Assembly: GCA_963965975.1 (NCBI GenBank)
Contig: OZ014419.1
Location: 620,001 to 684,000, forward strand
DNA length: 64,000 nucleotides
Direction of reading: 5' to 3'
From: Xestospongia bergquistia
Lineage: Eukaryota > Porifera > Demospongiae > Haplosclerida > Petrosiidae
Shown here: positions 1 to 13,214 of the stretch, in pieces
How the letters are laid out: each line of letters begins with the position of its first letter
How positions within the stretch are numbered: position 1 is the first letter of the stretch
Notes under the pieces: model-generated
The model's input: the letters and a program-made list of their open reading frames with translations, nothing else
Databases searched by the model: none
Told to the model about the DNA's origin: nothing
Program-made: the position numbers and the translations under genes

Positions 1-204
1 ACTGTAAAAACATTGTCTGACAAACAACCACTGTTTTTGAACTTTCTTCTGAACTGGTTGAGGTGGAGTACAACCACATGACTCCCTCAATATGTTATAT
101 TAAAATGTGGTTATGTCATTGATAGCTCCTGATTTATTTTATTATGTCGTTCTCTGTACTGTTTATCATACTCTTAAAATATATCTGTCTTCTCTCTATA
201 TTAG
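1..204. other. Left-edge stretch, probably a RECK intron
   Basis: No convincing coding exon is visible before the acceptor that opens the short exon at 205. The stretch is AT-rich and is probably the end of an intron of the RECK-like gene. Confidence 0.4.
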
Positions 205-3200
205 GGCAACCTAACAAGATGTCTTAATGATGGTAAGTAATTGATGACACACAAATGTTGCATATGCAGACATAAATTTTCTAACTCTACAAAATATGAT
301 TATGTTAATAAGATTTCTTTAAAAGAGAATTTTATTTTGAGGTTGGTAAAGCCATAAGAATGAAATAAATGAATATTTAACTGATGATATAATGACATTA
401 TAATAAAGATAATATACACTTTATTACATGTTATTATATTAGTTATTACATGTTATTATATTGTGTCCCATAGTTAATACAAGCTGTACATTGGGATGTT
501 CTGGTCTGACATTCTGTAAAAATTTAAATAACAGGTTAAAAATAAAATTAATCCATTTCACTATTCATCCATCCATCCACCTATCCATCCATCCATCCAT
601 CCATTCATTCATCCATCTATCCATTCATTCATCTGTTTGTCTATCAATCCATCCATTTTATCTATTTATGCAGACCACTTACTATGTTCAGACAATGCAA
701 AGCACTTAGTGACACAGCTGCTAAGTTGGACTATACCACTTGGAAGAATCGGCAGATAATATATCATCCTTTAATAACTATTTATACACTAAATCTGGAG
801 ACTTGTTATCCAGATTGGTGGAAGGCAGCCGCATGTGTCTTTCAAATTCAACCCTGTCAACCTAACACCCACACATCATTACTATGCAAGTAAGCCTCCA
901 TCCATCCATCTATCCATCCATTTATCCTTTCAATATAGAGATGACTGTCTATTCATGATGAGGGCCTGCAGTACTACACCTAACAAAACACCAGAAGAAA
1001 TATGTGAAATTTTATCTCCTTCACATCTTCAAGAGGATTGTATATCACTGGGAAATTACTTAAGTATGAAACAAATCCCTAAATATGATAACTTGAATAG
1101 ACTGTTTGATATACATGATATTGATGTAATTATATTATTGTAGTAGCTTGTCTCGCATTGTTTGGTCTCGTTGATAAATTAACCCAATTTTCCTAGAATT
1201 TTACTGGTTGAAAAACAACTAGATAAATTTGCACTTTCATTCCTTCTCTTTAGATGAATCCACCTACACACCTGATGATTTAACAGATATCACAACACCT
1301 TGTACATCAAATCCTTGTGTTGATGGGAAGTGTATCATTAATCATGGTTGTACAGACTCCAAGGATCAGACGTGTGTTCCATATTTATGTGTGCCTGAAT
1401 GTGAACTAGGCAACAGTCCAAAGCTAGTGTTAGGGGAACTAGATGTTGTCAATGTAGCTACATTACCTAATATTGGAAAGGAATGCTATGGTTATGTTAA
1501 TAGGACGAGTGGTACTCGTGTGTTTGGTCAACAAACTAAAGATCTTAGACATGAATATTGTATCAATCTGAGCAGCTGTAGCTATAAAGGAACAAACTAT
1601 AGTAAGTGGTCTATATATTATCTGTATGTCTGTCTGTATGTTGTCTGTATGTATGTCTGTCTGTCTGTCTGACTGTATGTTTTAATCTATAACTACACAG
1701 CTCATGGTGAGGTCTTTAGTGACAGTTGCAACCTGTGTACTTGTCAGTCGGGTCATGTGACATGCACACGTCATGTTTGTCCTAGGACAACAGAAGATTT
1801 ATGTTCCGTTCTATCATGTAATTGTCCAGCCTTGTATAATCCAGTATGCACCAATAATGGAAGAACATTACCAAATGTATTTTTTGCTAAGTAAGTTAAT
1901 AATATATATATACCAAGTTTTATTTATTTTATATTTATAGATGCCTTGGTTACACTGCTAATCAACAAACTAGTGGGTCTTGTACTAAGGATACTGATCC
2001 TTGTGACCCCTCCCCTTGTCCCTCTAATGCTAAATGTATCCCTTATCGTCATGTGTGTATATCAGAGAGTAACACTACTATACAACATTGTCCACAATAT
2101 AGATGTGGTGAGAAGATATGAGTATGAATGAGACTGTAGTATGAGTATGAGTCTATGGTATGGATTGAGACTGTAGTATGGGTACGAGTCTATGGTATGG
2201 GTATGAGAGGGTTTTAGTTATGGAATATTTTCTTTTCACACAGAGACAGCAAAAACTTGTAGTAAAAACAGGAATACATTAATTTGTGATCAGTCTGGAC
2301 AACAACACAATTTATTATGTAATTTTATTAATACTGAAGAAAAAGTTGACTATTATGGATATTGTCAGGTATAGTTGGATAGATTGATGGATAGATAGAT
2401 GGATGAATGGATAGATGGCTAAATAAATGGTCATACAAACACACACAGGATGAATGCTCTCAAGAAGAAAGGTTCTCAGTATGTGCTATTAATGGGGAAA
2501 CATATGTCAGTAAATGTCATGCGGAAGGAGCTGGCATGGCTGTAGATTATATTAGAGATTGTCGAGATGTACCAGCTGGACAATGTAAGTATTATAAACA
2601 CACATATATAGATGATGATATTCTAATTTATTTCAGATGGGTGTGAGCAAATAAAATGTCCCGGTTTACCATATGTTAGTTCATATGAGCAATGTGTTGG
2701 ACCTACTCCACCTGGAGCCTGCTGCCGACAATGTGGTATGTTATACTAACACATATTACAGCTTCTATAGATGCTAAAATATAGTTAGGTTAAAATCTCT
2801 TTAAAAGAGAATGTCACTATTACCCTGTCTTGTTCTAGGTGCAATGGTACGTGTCATCATCAGTCAACAACAGCTGTCACGGAACAGACAAGCAATGGGT
2901 GTGGCCAGTATTGATTCCACTGAGATAGTAACTCGATTAAGATTACATATTGCTATAGTGAGTGTACAATATTGTTATTTTATAAAATTAACTATTAAAT
3001 TTTCCAGCTGCAATGTAAATTGGTGGGCTATCAAGCATTTGATGGAACTTTTATCTTTTTATTACTACCATCAAATACATCATCCTATCTAAATGTAAGA
3101 GATATATGTGTAGATGGACGGATGAATGTTAATTGTCACATCTCTTAGATCCAAGCCTGTAATGTTGAGGCTACTCGCTTATCAGTACTAATCAACACAG

Positions 3201-3391
3201 GTAGTCCTCTCGTAGTATCCGATCCATATCTCTCCTTCTTTGTTGCTGCTGACCACACCCATGCTCGTAAACTCTTAGCAGTTGATAATATAACTAGTGC
3301 TCCTATTTTACCAAGTGGGCGTGGTGAAGTCAATTCCTCCAGCTTCTATTCAATGTTACTAATACTGTATGTATTTATTTTGTTATTATAA
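205..3391 (+). CDS. RECK: RECK-like GPI-anchored Kazal protein, 3' portion (5' end outside window)
   Basis: Thirteen exons follow the order of vertebrate RECK, a GPI-anchored cell-surface glycoprotein that restrains matrix metalloproteases and, in vertebrates, assists Wnt7 signalling. Exons read as about 205-231, 474-534, 674-889, 939-1063, 1254-1601, 1701-1890, 1941-2106, 2244-2368, 2449-2584, 2637-2735, 2839-2957, 3008-3094 and 3149-3391. Visible motifs include LGCSGLTFC, ICEILSP, a TPCTSNPC segment, Kazal-like repeats (NPVCTNNGRT; FSVCAINGETY...AVDYIRDC) and the PPGACCRQCG lead into the conserved C-terminal domain (VRVIISQQQL...LRLHI). The protein ends in a short hydrophobic tail (MLLILYVFILLL) directly before TAA, as a GPI-attachment signal should. 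Introns carry ATCC and TCTG simple repeats. The true start lies left of the window. Recognised from family memory; exon borders are read from GT-AG sites. Confidence 0.9.
565..660 (+). repeat. ATCC-type simple repeat in RECK intron
   Basis: Tandem ATCC units with some ATTC and TATC interruptions fill the intron between the RECK exons ending at 534 and starting at 674. A shorter ATCC tract follows at about 893-927 in the next intron. The open frames rich in HPSI through these tracts are repeat artefacts. Confidence 0.85.
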
Positions 3392-3742
3392 CCAAATGTT
3401 GTAATGATGTCATAATCATCTCATATCATAATTTGTTATCCGTCAACAATGTAAATTAATTGTATAATGTTTTGGGCCAACATTTACAAAAGACAACAAA
3501 TATTTCTTAACCCTTAATCCTCCATGTGTCAATTACCCATTACAAATATGTAATAGCCATGTTTATGACCATTAACACAATTGACACAGCTACTTCAAGT
3601 AGAGGTTTCCATAGTAACAAAAACATATCGTACTTAACAATGTTAGGGGCTGTAATAATTACTAGATAATAATAAAAAGTAATACTAGATAACATACAAC
3701 ATTTATAAAACACATTGAGTACATGTACATAATGTAATTGAA
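3392..3742. other. Tail-to-tail intergenic spacer RECK / OSR1
   Basis: About 350 bp between two convergent stop codons. It is AT-rich, holds AATAAA-like signals on both strands (for example around 3670) and a TGTACAT palindrome near 3720. I see no gene. Confidence 0.5.
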
Positions 3743-6700
3743 TTATTTGTTATCAGAAACTACATAAAGTTGAGCATAACCTATCAACTTTTTATCGTCC
3801 AATAATTCTGGAGCCACATTCCCCTGTCATAGAGAGAAAAAAAATACAATATTTACAACCTTCATAAGAGAGCTTGATATACATGTACATGTTGAGAGTT
3901 AGAAGGCGTGGCTATGTCTTGTTAACTTACCACTTGAAATGTCAATTTTTGACCAGGATGTTCTACTAATTTTTGTATATTTGCTGCAACTGGACAAAAA
4001 AATATGAATGGACAATTGATGTATGAAAGGATGAGGAACAATATAATATTTTAAATAGACACACCTACAACAAGTTCTCTTCCTTCCACAAGTCCAGCTG
4101 ATAATAAATCCTTAGCAATAGCATCTGCACTGTCTACAAGACAAATGCATATCACATGACCATCACATGACTGAATAACCTACCAGTTCCAAGTACAAAC
4201 TCAAATTTAATATCTTTCAATTGATTCTGTTCTGTCCTAAAAAATCAAAGAAATAAAGGATTAGGTTTGAGTCTGGATGAATTCACTGTATGGGTTTGAG
4301 TCTGAGAAGTAACAAATCTGACCTCTTTCTTAATGCTATTTTCAAGACCTTTTTCTCTGACTCTGTTTGTCCTTTGCTGTCTCCATGTGTTGAGACAGAG
4401 GAGAGGTCCTGGGACATAGAAAAGGAGATATATCTATACAAAGAAGAGTTCTGAGACTTACATGTTGTCCTGTGGTTTGTAACTGTTGAATTTGTACAGC
4501 AATTTGTTGTTGTTGGAAGTTTAATTGTTGTTGTTTTCTTTCCTTCTCTTGTCGCTGTAAGAAGTAATTAATAATTACAATAAACAGACAACACTCCATT
4601 TGTCTCTCCCAACACATCAAACAACAACAATACAACAAACAATAACAATAGATATAACACAATAACAATAGATATAACACAATAACAATAGATATAACAC
4701 AATAACAACAATACAACAAACAATAACAATATATACAACACAACAATATATGTCAATAATACCTGATTCAACAAGTTCATAGCTTTCTTTTGATGATCTG
4801 GAGTAGTCATTAATTCTATATAGTGGATATAATATAATGTCACAATATATTAATGTATAATTATTAATTGTCTCACTTGGATTTTGTATTTGTTCTGTCA
4901 TCAACTCTTGTTCTTTATCTCTTATTTTTGAAATCTGCTCTTGAAGGCTTTTCATCTCTTGTCCGATCTGTTGTAATCGGGACTGGAGAGAGGTGAGAGG
5001 TGAGGGAGCTGTCGAAGATCCTGTGTTTGTTGAAGAGGTACCAAGTGATGTAGTGGATGGAATACGTAAATTAGAGGGGTTGTCCTAAGATGGAAAAAAC
5101 AAACAAACAATACGTCAGACTTGAAACTTTAGCAGTAATCAAGTAATTACTTCTTTTCTTTGAGAGGATTCTGACAATTTTTCAGCTTGTGCTTCCTAAA
5201 GATTCCATTATTGAAATATTTGATAATGGAGAAAAAACTTACTCCATCTTCTTTGTATTCTTCTCTCAATTCGTCATCTGACCACACCCATCCACCATCC
5301 TCTGTCCGGTGAAGACGTCCGCTAGTACCAGCTACTCTTTTGACCTGTTCATGTTACATGTAAAGATACATGAAATGATGTCTATTGGTACCTTTTTAGC
5401 TCGTGAAGCTAGAGTAGGAGCATTTCCTAAAACAACTTCCTTAACAAATTCCTTATCCTGTAATTAATTCATAAATAATTCATAATTAAATGGGTGTGGT
5501 CTTTATAAATCGAACCTTTGCCTTTTTGAAAAATGGATGTTTTAATAGTTCAGTTGCTGTAGGTCTAAAAATAAGTAGATAATCAGTTTAAAATTTTATA
5601 GATTTTATTCAGACCTCTTAGCTGGGTCTTTACAAAGACATTTTTCAACCATTTTCTGAAACATCTTGGAATAGTTCTTGCGATAGTCTTCTCCATTTAT
5701 TTCAGAACAAGTGTCCAAAGTCGGGGATGGATTTTCCATAGTTAACATTAATACCTATACCATATGACCATATAAGGATATAGTCATAACGTGTATCAGA
5801 ACCTTCATAGGAGGGAATTTAGCATAAGGAGCACTACCAGTTGCTAATTCAAGAGCAGTGATACCAAAACTCCAGATATCAGCTTTAGCATCATAACCCA
5901 CACTTTGGTCCATTACTTCAGGTGCCATCCAACATGGTGTTCCTACAAAGGTGTAGCGTGGGTTTCGCTTCTTACCACCACCAGCCTCCCCATATAACCA
6001 ACTACTGACTCCAAAATCTGAGATAGAGAGAGAGAACATCAGACAGACAGACACACATATCTATTACCTGCCAGTTGAACTGATCCATCTTCTCCTATAA
6101 GAATATTGCCAGCTTTTATATCTCTAAACAAATACCAGTTATTAAAAGTTATTAAATTATTTATCACACTGACCTATGTATTTGACCATTTCCATGAAAG
6201 TACTCCAATCCTTGAAGAACCTCTCGCAAAATAGTTGCTATAACAACCTCATCAAGAACCCCACCTTTATTACCCTTATCCATGACATGTTTTATAATAT
6301 CCAAAAGTGACCCTAATATATAACATATCACATGATTCTCACATGATGTTCCACTCACCTCCAGACATAAGTTTCATAACTAGCCATAGTTCAGATTTGA
6401 CCACAAAAGAGGTGTGATAGTTAGTGACATTAGGATGATTACAATTACACATTAAATTGATCTCTTTCTATGAAAGGGAAAAGGAGGTAATGGAGAAAGA
6501 GTTGACGAAAGACGGAAAAAAGGAGAGGGGGAGTAGGATCCAAAGGAAAATGAGAGGACAAAAAAAATTGTAACAGTTAACTTTTAAATCTCAATTATCA
6601 TATTCTTTTATACATAATTAATATTTTGTGTAATTATGTTATTGACAAGAATTAGATATTAATACCTGCAGTTCTTCTATAGACGATTTGTATTGTTCTA

Positions 6701-7006
6701 AATCGATGCGTTTAATGGCCACTTTCTCTTTACGTGGCAAACACATAGCTGTTTGTACCACAGCTGTAGCTCCACTACCTATATTGTATATAGAGATCAT
6801 ATGATTGTCATAAACACGTGGACATGGATTAAAAAAGATTTATAATCTAGTTGTTGGCAGGAATAGAGCAGTTTATTTTTACCTATAACTTCTAGGAGCT
6901 CGTAGTCTTCTTTTCTATTAGGCCACGGTAATGGTGGCGACTTTGAGACAGTGGGTTCAGAGGAGTCCACTTCAGTAGTTGAAGAAATTGTATCACCAGT
7001 AGCCAT
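3743..7006 (-). CDS. OXSR1: OSR1/SPAK-type Ste20 kinase (WNK effector)
   Basis: Serine/threonine kinase of the germinal-centre-kinase VI group, which WNK kinases activate to phosphorylate cation-chloride cotransporters. The start at 7006 ([11 protein letters not shown]) precedes [15 protein letters not shown] at the kinase entry. Further exons give [11 protein letters not shown] (catalytic Lys), an HRD loop split between exons ([13 protein letters not shown]), DFGVSSWL, and the activation loop [17 protein letters not shown], whose Thr matches the WNK-phosphorylated residue of OSR1/SPAK. After the kinase come a conserved linker ([16 protein letters not shown]), a Gln-rich coiled stretch ([19 protein letters not shown]) and the C-terminal CCT/PF2 domain ([29 protein letters not shown]), which in the family docks RFxV/I peptides. 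The CDS ends ...QLYVVSDNK at TAA 3743-3745. One gene here probably represents both vertebrate OXSR1 and STK39. Confidence 0.93.
4621..4740. repeat. 20-nt tandem repeat in OSR1 intron
   Basis: Three perfect copies of a 20-nt unit (AATAACAATAGATATAACAC) occupy 4641-4700, flanked on both sides by related AACAACAATACAAC sequence. The unit lies in an intron of the kinase gene. The CYIYCYC-rich open frames on the minus strand here come from the repeat. Confidence 0.85.
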
Positions 7007-7185
7007 GGTTAGGGCAGAAACTAAACCACACCCACAGGTGGGGTAATTATTATTCATGAATAATAAAACTATTGACTTAATTATTAAGTATATTTTCATG
7101 AATAACTTATTATTATTATAAATTTTTACCCTGCAGCTCTCAATTTAAGTTGCAGCTGTTAAATATTAACTTTAGCGTGCCTTGA

Positions 7186-8602
7186 TCAATCAGAATCACT
7201 TTCGCTCAATTCTAGATCATGTCTTAACATTGACATTGTGCGAGGCCTCACGTCAGTAACTGTAGTACTATGGGCAGCTGTGACAATAGGATGAGAAAGT
7301 GCAGTTTCCTAGAAAAAAGGTTACAAAAATGAAACATCTAATTTGTCCATACCTTTCCAGACGTGTCAGATGAGGAACTGCCTTCATCATCGCTGCTATC
7401 AGATGAACTACTTGAATCACTCAAATTGGCTTCCCCTTCTCCTTTAGACACAGTACCTACTGTTTGTCCCATACTTGTAGTCATGTGACTGGTCATGTGA
7501 CTTCCATGTATGACAGCTGGTACATCCACATTGACAGGAGGTACAGAAGTGAATTGTGGCATGGAAGGAAATGAGGCTGGGGGAGGTTTTTGAACTGCAG
7601 TGAATTCCACGTCTAAGTCACTACTGTCAGAATCAGACGAGCTACTTGATGCATTTGAGGGAGAGGATTCTGTTCGTACTTTTTTTGATGGAGGAGGTGG
7701 GATGAGTAGTGGAGGTTCTGGGGTGGGATTATTGGAACGAAGTGGAGATATGGACTCAGGGAGACTTGGCATTGTAAGTAGGGAGGTACTACTTGTAGTA
7801 GGAGGAACTAATGCAGCCTGAGAAGATGTAGGTACAGCTTTATTAGTTGACTTGGGATCTTTAGTTTTCCCTTTTTTATCTGGTTTCTTGGGCTGTTTTG
7901 TTTTCTTTTTAGTGGCAGCAGCTGTACAATCATTGGTCATATAGTTAGGTTTGGTGGATATCATACCAGGTTTAGAAGGTGTCATAGTACTAGTTGTTGT
8001 AGATTTGATTTGAGGTGGTAGAGGGGAGACTGAACGTGGTTGTTTTTTCTTTTTCGGGTCTCTAAATGAAATGAGAAGAACATCTTATAGCAAGGACAGT
8101 ATTAAGGAGACTGACCTTACTCCTTTTAGCTGGACACTATTGCTTATTTTTTCTAAGACTGCCTCCTAAATTAAGTAATAAAAATAAGCGTCACATTGAG
8201 TATCAACAAGGCATACCCCTGTCAATGTATTAATAATTAAAATGCATTCTTTTGTACAGGTCCTTTTTGCACCTTTGAAAAGAACAACATCATCAGCTGA
8301 TTCTGCCTATATAATATGAAACAGAGATTGACCACAACTTAAGTCATTTATTACCTGCATTGTAGGTAGCGATACAGACACCTCTTCTCCGTTCACTTTC
8401 ATTCTGCCAAGCTTTGAGGAATCAACTGACTTAGGTTTAAAATCATCTGTAAATATCACTGTGGATTAAATGTCTATGGTTAGTATTACATACATTTTAT
8501 AGTGTGGAAAGAATTCTCCTTAGGAAAAGTAAAGCTTCTTCCTAACTTTACTCGATATTCCTGGTCTAATGAAACAGGGAGTTGGAAAGAGCTCTCGGCC
8601 AT
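7186..8602 (-). CDS. EAF1: ELL-associated factor (EAF1/EAF2 family)
   Basis: EAF proteins bind ELL and stimulate RNA polymerase II elongation as part of super/little elongation complexes. The start at 8602 gives MAESSFQLPVSLDQEYRVKLG, followed by the EAF core over several short exons: SFHTIKC, DFKPKSVDSSKLG, VNGEEVSVSLP, VVLFKGAKRTCTKECILIIN, VLEKISNSVQLKG. The long 3' exon (about 7355-8060) is Lys/Pro-rich and then Ser/Asp-rich (NASSSSSDSDSSDLD; SDSSSSSDSSDDEGSSSSD), like the transactivating half of vertebrate EAFs. The last exon ends LRHDLELSESDSD then TGA, nearly identical to the vertebrate EAF C-terminus. It is head-to-head with the penta-EF-hand gene, 65 bp between start codons. EAF1 and EAF2 are not distinguishable; the ancestral single gene is likely. 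Confidence 0.93.
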
Positions 8603-8667
8603 TGTGGACAAGCCACACCCCTCACATTGGACCCACATAATTATTAGAGGCGAAGATCACAAGTGCA
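8603..8667. promoter_or_regulatory. 65-bp divergent promoter EAF / PEF protein
   Basis: Only 65 bp separate the two divergent ATGs, so both 5' UTRs and any shared core promoter must fit here or extend into the first exons or introns. It contains CCACACCCCTC, a GC-box-like element. No TATA box is evident and no CACGTG. Confidence 0.5.
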
Positions 8668-9570
8668 ATGGCGTATTATCCAGGGCAAGGCTATCCAGGT
8701 TATCCTCAGGTAGAATTGATATCAACATAACTAGAAGTCATTAAGTATTTTCTAGCAAGGACAACCAGATCCTTTGTGGGGATATTTTTCATCAGTGGCT
8801 GGACACGATGGACAAATTGATCCTGAAGAGCTTCAACGTTGCTTGACTAGCTCTGGTATTTCTGGTGGCTATCAACGTAAGTAGAAAAGGGTTAGTTAAT
8901 ATATTATATTAAGTTAGGAGTGCATGTGGTATTGATATAATGTTTTAGAAGTCTCATTCTCAGGTAGTTTGGGAATGAGACTTATTATGAATGTAATTAT
9001 TATTATAGCGTGTTCTAATCTCCAGAATTTAGTAAGGAGACATGTCGTATTATGATTGCTATGTTGGATCGAGATCATAGTGGCAAAATGGGTTTCAATG
9101 AGTTTAAAGAGCTTTGGGCTGCGCTTAACCAATGGAAGGTTAGTATTAATGTAACAAAATTTGAATGGATTATCATTCTAAAATTTTAGACTACATTCAT
9201 GACTTTTGATGCTGATCGCAGTGGTACTGTTGAAACACATGAGTTCCAGCGTGCTTTGTCTACTTTTGGGTACAACCTACAACCGCAAACAATTTCTATT
9301 CTCGTGAGAAGGTACTCAAATGAGGGCAGAATTGGATTTGATGACTTTGTCTCATGTTGTGTGAAGCTAAGAGCATTAACAAGTAATAAAGATCTCTTTA
9401 TTTTCTTAGTAAAATTTTTTAAAACAATATTAGGTCACTTTCAAGCTCGTGATACTATGAGAAATGGAACAGCAACTTTCCGATTTGATGATGTAAGTGT
9501 TGTCTCCATTAGGGGTTAAATATTATGATGTCTATTTTATTAGTTCTTGCAAGTTGCCATGGGTATATAA
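8668..9570 (+). CDS. Penta-EF-hand protein (sorcin/grancalcin/ALG-2 family)
   Basis: Six exons (8668-8709, 8756-8876, 9026-9138, 9190-9382, 9434-9492, 9544-9570). A short Gly/Pro/Tyr N-terminus ([14 protein letters not shown]) leads into five EF-hand-like segments, including [14 protein letters not shown] and [14 protein letters not shown], both with complete Ca2+-coordinating loops. A degenerate later hand ([12 protein letters not shown]) and a final dimerisation hand ending FLQVAMGI then TAA complete it. The G-rich N-terminus and the terminal hydrophobic segment fit sorcin or grancalcin best; peflin would have a longer Gly/Pro tail. Family function: Ca2+-dependent membrane or partner binding as dimers. 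The exact orthologue is not certain. Confidence 0.9.
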
Positions 9571-9724
9571 AGATTTTAAAGACAGACCCCCATACTTAAT
9601 AGGTTTAACTAATTAGTTAGTTTTATAAACTATACTGTCTTAACTTTTTGAGCTTAGAGAGAGCAAGATAAAACATTATATATATATATATATATGAGAG
9701 AGAAATAGAGAGGGAAGAGAGAAG

Positions 9725-12700
9725 TTAGTTCAAGTTAGTTGTGTGAGCTCGCTTTTGCTGTCGAGCAATGTAAATATCATTAGAAGGAGGAGCAGGTCCT
9801 CCATCTTCACTATTCTCCTCTCCATCTTCCCTCCGTCTTTTTTGAGCCACTCCTCCAATAGTATTGGACTGAGAACTTAGAGTATCTGGAACAGGACTAC
9901 GAACTATCAACTCTATCAGTTCATCTATGTGAACAAAGGGACCCTAGATAATGGAATGGGTTAAAAATAAAATCATATACAAATTATATATACATGAAAA
10001 GAAGTAGGGGGAGGTAAGAGAGACATTAATTGGATAACAGCAGAGGGAAGAGGAAAATGGCCTCCAGGAACAGCATTCATACCAACACCTAACAAGTAAG
10101 TCAATCATTCTGCCATTATTATATACTAGATACCATTTATAATGCTAGGTTTAAATGACAACATTTGGGTAACATCAGGTTTTGAAAATTGCATCTCATC
10201 ATCAGTGGAAGAAACATTAGGCTTGAGAGAAACAGTTGTACTGGATACAGGAGTACCTTTGCTAACAGACTATTAGGAAAATAGAGAGATAGAGATGTAC
10301 ATCCATACACACACAGACATATACCGGATGTCCTATGTTTTTTAGGTCCAAAGAAGTACAAGGATACAAGTCTAAATACTTGTATCTATCAACTAATAAT
10401 ATTGAGTCAACACTTTCAGTATCCTAAAATATACAAAACTAATGTTTATTTTTTGAAAGAATGTTAACAAGTTACTTTTTCTACTTGCAATTTCAAAATA
10501 GTCCCTCGTCTCTTCTCTACTTTCAAAACACTTGATAAGTCACCCACTGTTGATTCAAATGACATGAATTGTTCCCATAACTTACTAAACTTTGCTAAAT
10601 ACATTACAAGAAAACAATTGTCTTCTTACCTTGAATCTTCTGAAGATACAGATGAAATAGCCTTCTCAAATAAAACACGAGTGTTATTATCCTCTTTAAG
10701 AACAAACAACAAATCAATCTGTAGTGATGGCAGCAGTCATTCCACTAACCATTTAAATGAGACAGATAATCAACATAAGCTAAAAGAAATCCAACATTGT
10801 TTGAAAACTTTTTCATTCCCAGTTCAAATATTCTAAATGCTATGTCTTTGTCCTGCAATATGGATAACCATGTGATAATCACATGACTTTAACAAATACA
10901 GCACCTTTGTAATGTAGTACTCCATCAGTGCAGCTGCAACATATGCCTGTTAAATAAAACCAATAATTTCATTCCATGCTTGGACATGAGTCTATTGGCT
11001 CACATGATAGCCACAATTGCCATCTTCTCGTGCTCTTTTAAATATAGTACGAGCACCTTTAATACCTGAGGTTCTCCGACTGAAGTTCATATATTGAACA
11101 TATATCTAAGAAACAGTTAAGATCAGGATATCAATGAGATGATGTGTACTTACTAAGGTACAGTCTGTCTCTTTATTTGTCAGTAACCGGTTATAGACTG
11201 CCTCTGCTTTATCATAATGTTGAAGAGATTCCTCAAAATCGGCATAAGCAAAATTAATTAAAAGGTTATTAGCTAGGGGCCCAGCAATAGCACGTGTATA
11301 CATTGCAATGGCTTCATCAGCCCACTGTTGAGAGAGGGGTGTGTCCTAATCAATAAGAGAGACATATATGCAACTGTACGTAATCAGACATACTCTAGTG
11401 TCACTGGCTCTCTGGAGATATAGTGCTGCTTCATACCACACATCAGGACAATGACCAAAACACAAAAGAAATTGATTGTATGCATAGATCACTGGTAAAA
11501 CAAGTTCATAAAACTTGTACAACAGGTTTTCATTACAAGTTGTACCTCTTTTCACTATAGTGGGTCTGTCTTCAGTCCTCAGTGGATTCTGTTTCTCCCA
11601 CGTTAAATAACGTCGCCATATTTGTAGCTATGGTGAACAAAAAGTTATCAGTAGTGTGTCCACATGTGAACACACCTGTTGTGTTTCTTGTACAGTTCCT
11701 TGTGGCGGTATGGAGGTGCCACCCCTTATTAGTCCTCTAGTGACATTCTCATATTCATGTGCCGCTCGCTTAGCACATATATAACCTCGACTTTGTGCCT
11801 CTGTTAACTTTTTAGCTGCAGCTTTGTTGACATTCTATTGTTAATATTCACAAAGTGAATTATGTACAAGAAATTTGTAATAGTCCACCTGCTCAAATGT
11901 ATTATAGTCCCGCCAAATTTGCTCAATAGCTATTTTGGGAGAACTGATGGCTTGTTGGTATGCTTTTCTTAATGATTGTATTTTGAGGTTCTCTGCGAAG
12001 GATCCTTGAGCATTTCTAGATCAAGAGACAAATGTTACACAAGTAATCTCCCTAACAATAAGCAAGGACCACCCCTAATCCATGCAGCCCCACATACTCT
12101 TGATGCAGAAATTCTATATACTCCATCCAAATAGGAGAAGAGTGAAAATCCAGTCCCATATGCTCCAGTGTGAATTCATATGCATTATGAAGTTTCTCTC
12201 TGGAGAGAGAATGCACATAATTAATTATCAAATGTTTCCCCAAAACTATCGACTATTTACAGGCACCTGTAATTTGGTAATGGTGCTTTTGTCTCTCTAA
12301 TGTAAGTAATATATAACTTCCAGAGATCAATATGAAGAATATCCATCAGACATCGTTGAAACAGCTGGAGAAGAATGAAAATAGCCTCTTTATCAGTCAC
12401 ATTCAGTTGCTATGCTAACCTACCTTCTCTACATCTTCAAAACAGTGGTGTTTCATCTATGAGACACAAAGAAGGACGTAGACTGTAAATTGATTTAGTT
12501 GTTACACGTGAACAAATTAAGTAGCCATGTCAGGTAATGTGACTCATTTCAAGAGGTTTTAGATGGTCATTATAATCTGGTAGTAATTATTATAATATGT
12601 TCTTTTTATCACTTATCAAGGTACAGTTATTACAGACTTTTTGAAATGTTTTAGTGTATTTTTGGCTAAGTTTTAATTTTGTTTGAGTTAACTTGACAAG

Positions 12701-13214
12701 ATTCACAGGTTTCATCATACCAATAGAGGTACAAGTAAGAAAAGGGTTAAAAATTAAAACCACACCTACTAATCCTAAACCTGACACACTTAATTGTACA
12801 AGTAATGTAAAACATAGGTTAACTATAGCTTCTAAGAATACCTCCTGTTCAATATAAACCCTCCAATATCGAGCTGATGTCGGGAACTGGGTGACCAGCC
12901 GTTCATATAACATTCTTGATCGAACAGGTGCTGTTGACTGCATAATTATACAATGTATTATATCAGTCTCATTGCAAGAACAGAAAAGCTCTAATCAATT
13001 TACACAACATACCTGTGCTTCTCTTAACAAGATAGCCCAGCTATCCAGATCGTAAGGATTATTTTTTATCTTCATTTCAGCTCTCTTGCCATGATCAGTA
13101 AGTGCCCAAGGTCCTGAGGCTAAACCAACTTCCTAAAATATTACATAGAGACATAGTCAGTGTTAGCTACTGACGTACCACCGACTCAGTTGTGTGTCTA
13201 TTATCTTCACTCAT
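9725..13214 (-). CDS. CSTF3: Cleavage stimulation factor subunit 3 (CstF-77 / Rna14)
   Basis: Scaffold of the CstF complex in pre-mRNA 3' end cleavage and polyadenylation. The start is at 13214 ([12 protein letters not shown]). Successive exons encode HAT repeats: [104 protein letters not shown]. The C-terminal tail keeps the CstF-77 signature: a [13 protein letters not shown] segment, an acidic/Lys-Arg stretch ([16 protein letters not shown]) and [12 protein letters not shown] before the stop at 9725. At least fifteen exons are separated by short introns. It converges on the PEF gene (about 155 bp between stops) and diverges from the TIR gene (89 bp between starts). Confidence 0.94.

Noticed and set aside
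565..700. [12 protein letters not shown] open frames over ATCC arrays (also 28864-29108)
   Set aside because: Produced by microsatellites lying between clear splice sites of RECK and MYO10.
7481..7500. Paired TCATGTGA in EAF counted as another copy of the intronic motif
   Set aside because: Lies in coding sequence (SHMTSHMTT) with a 12-bp step, so a codon repeat explains it.
10564..10836. Plus-strand 90-aa frame inside CSTF3
   Set aside because: Antisense to CSTF3 exons; composition reflects the reverse of that gene.
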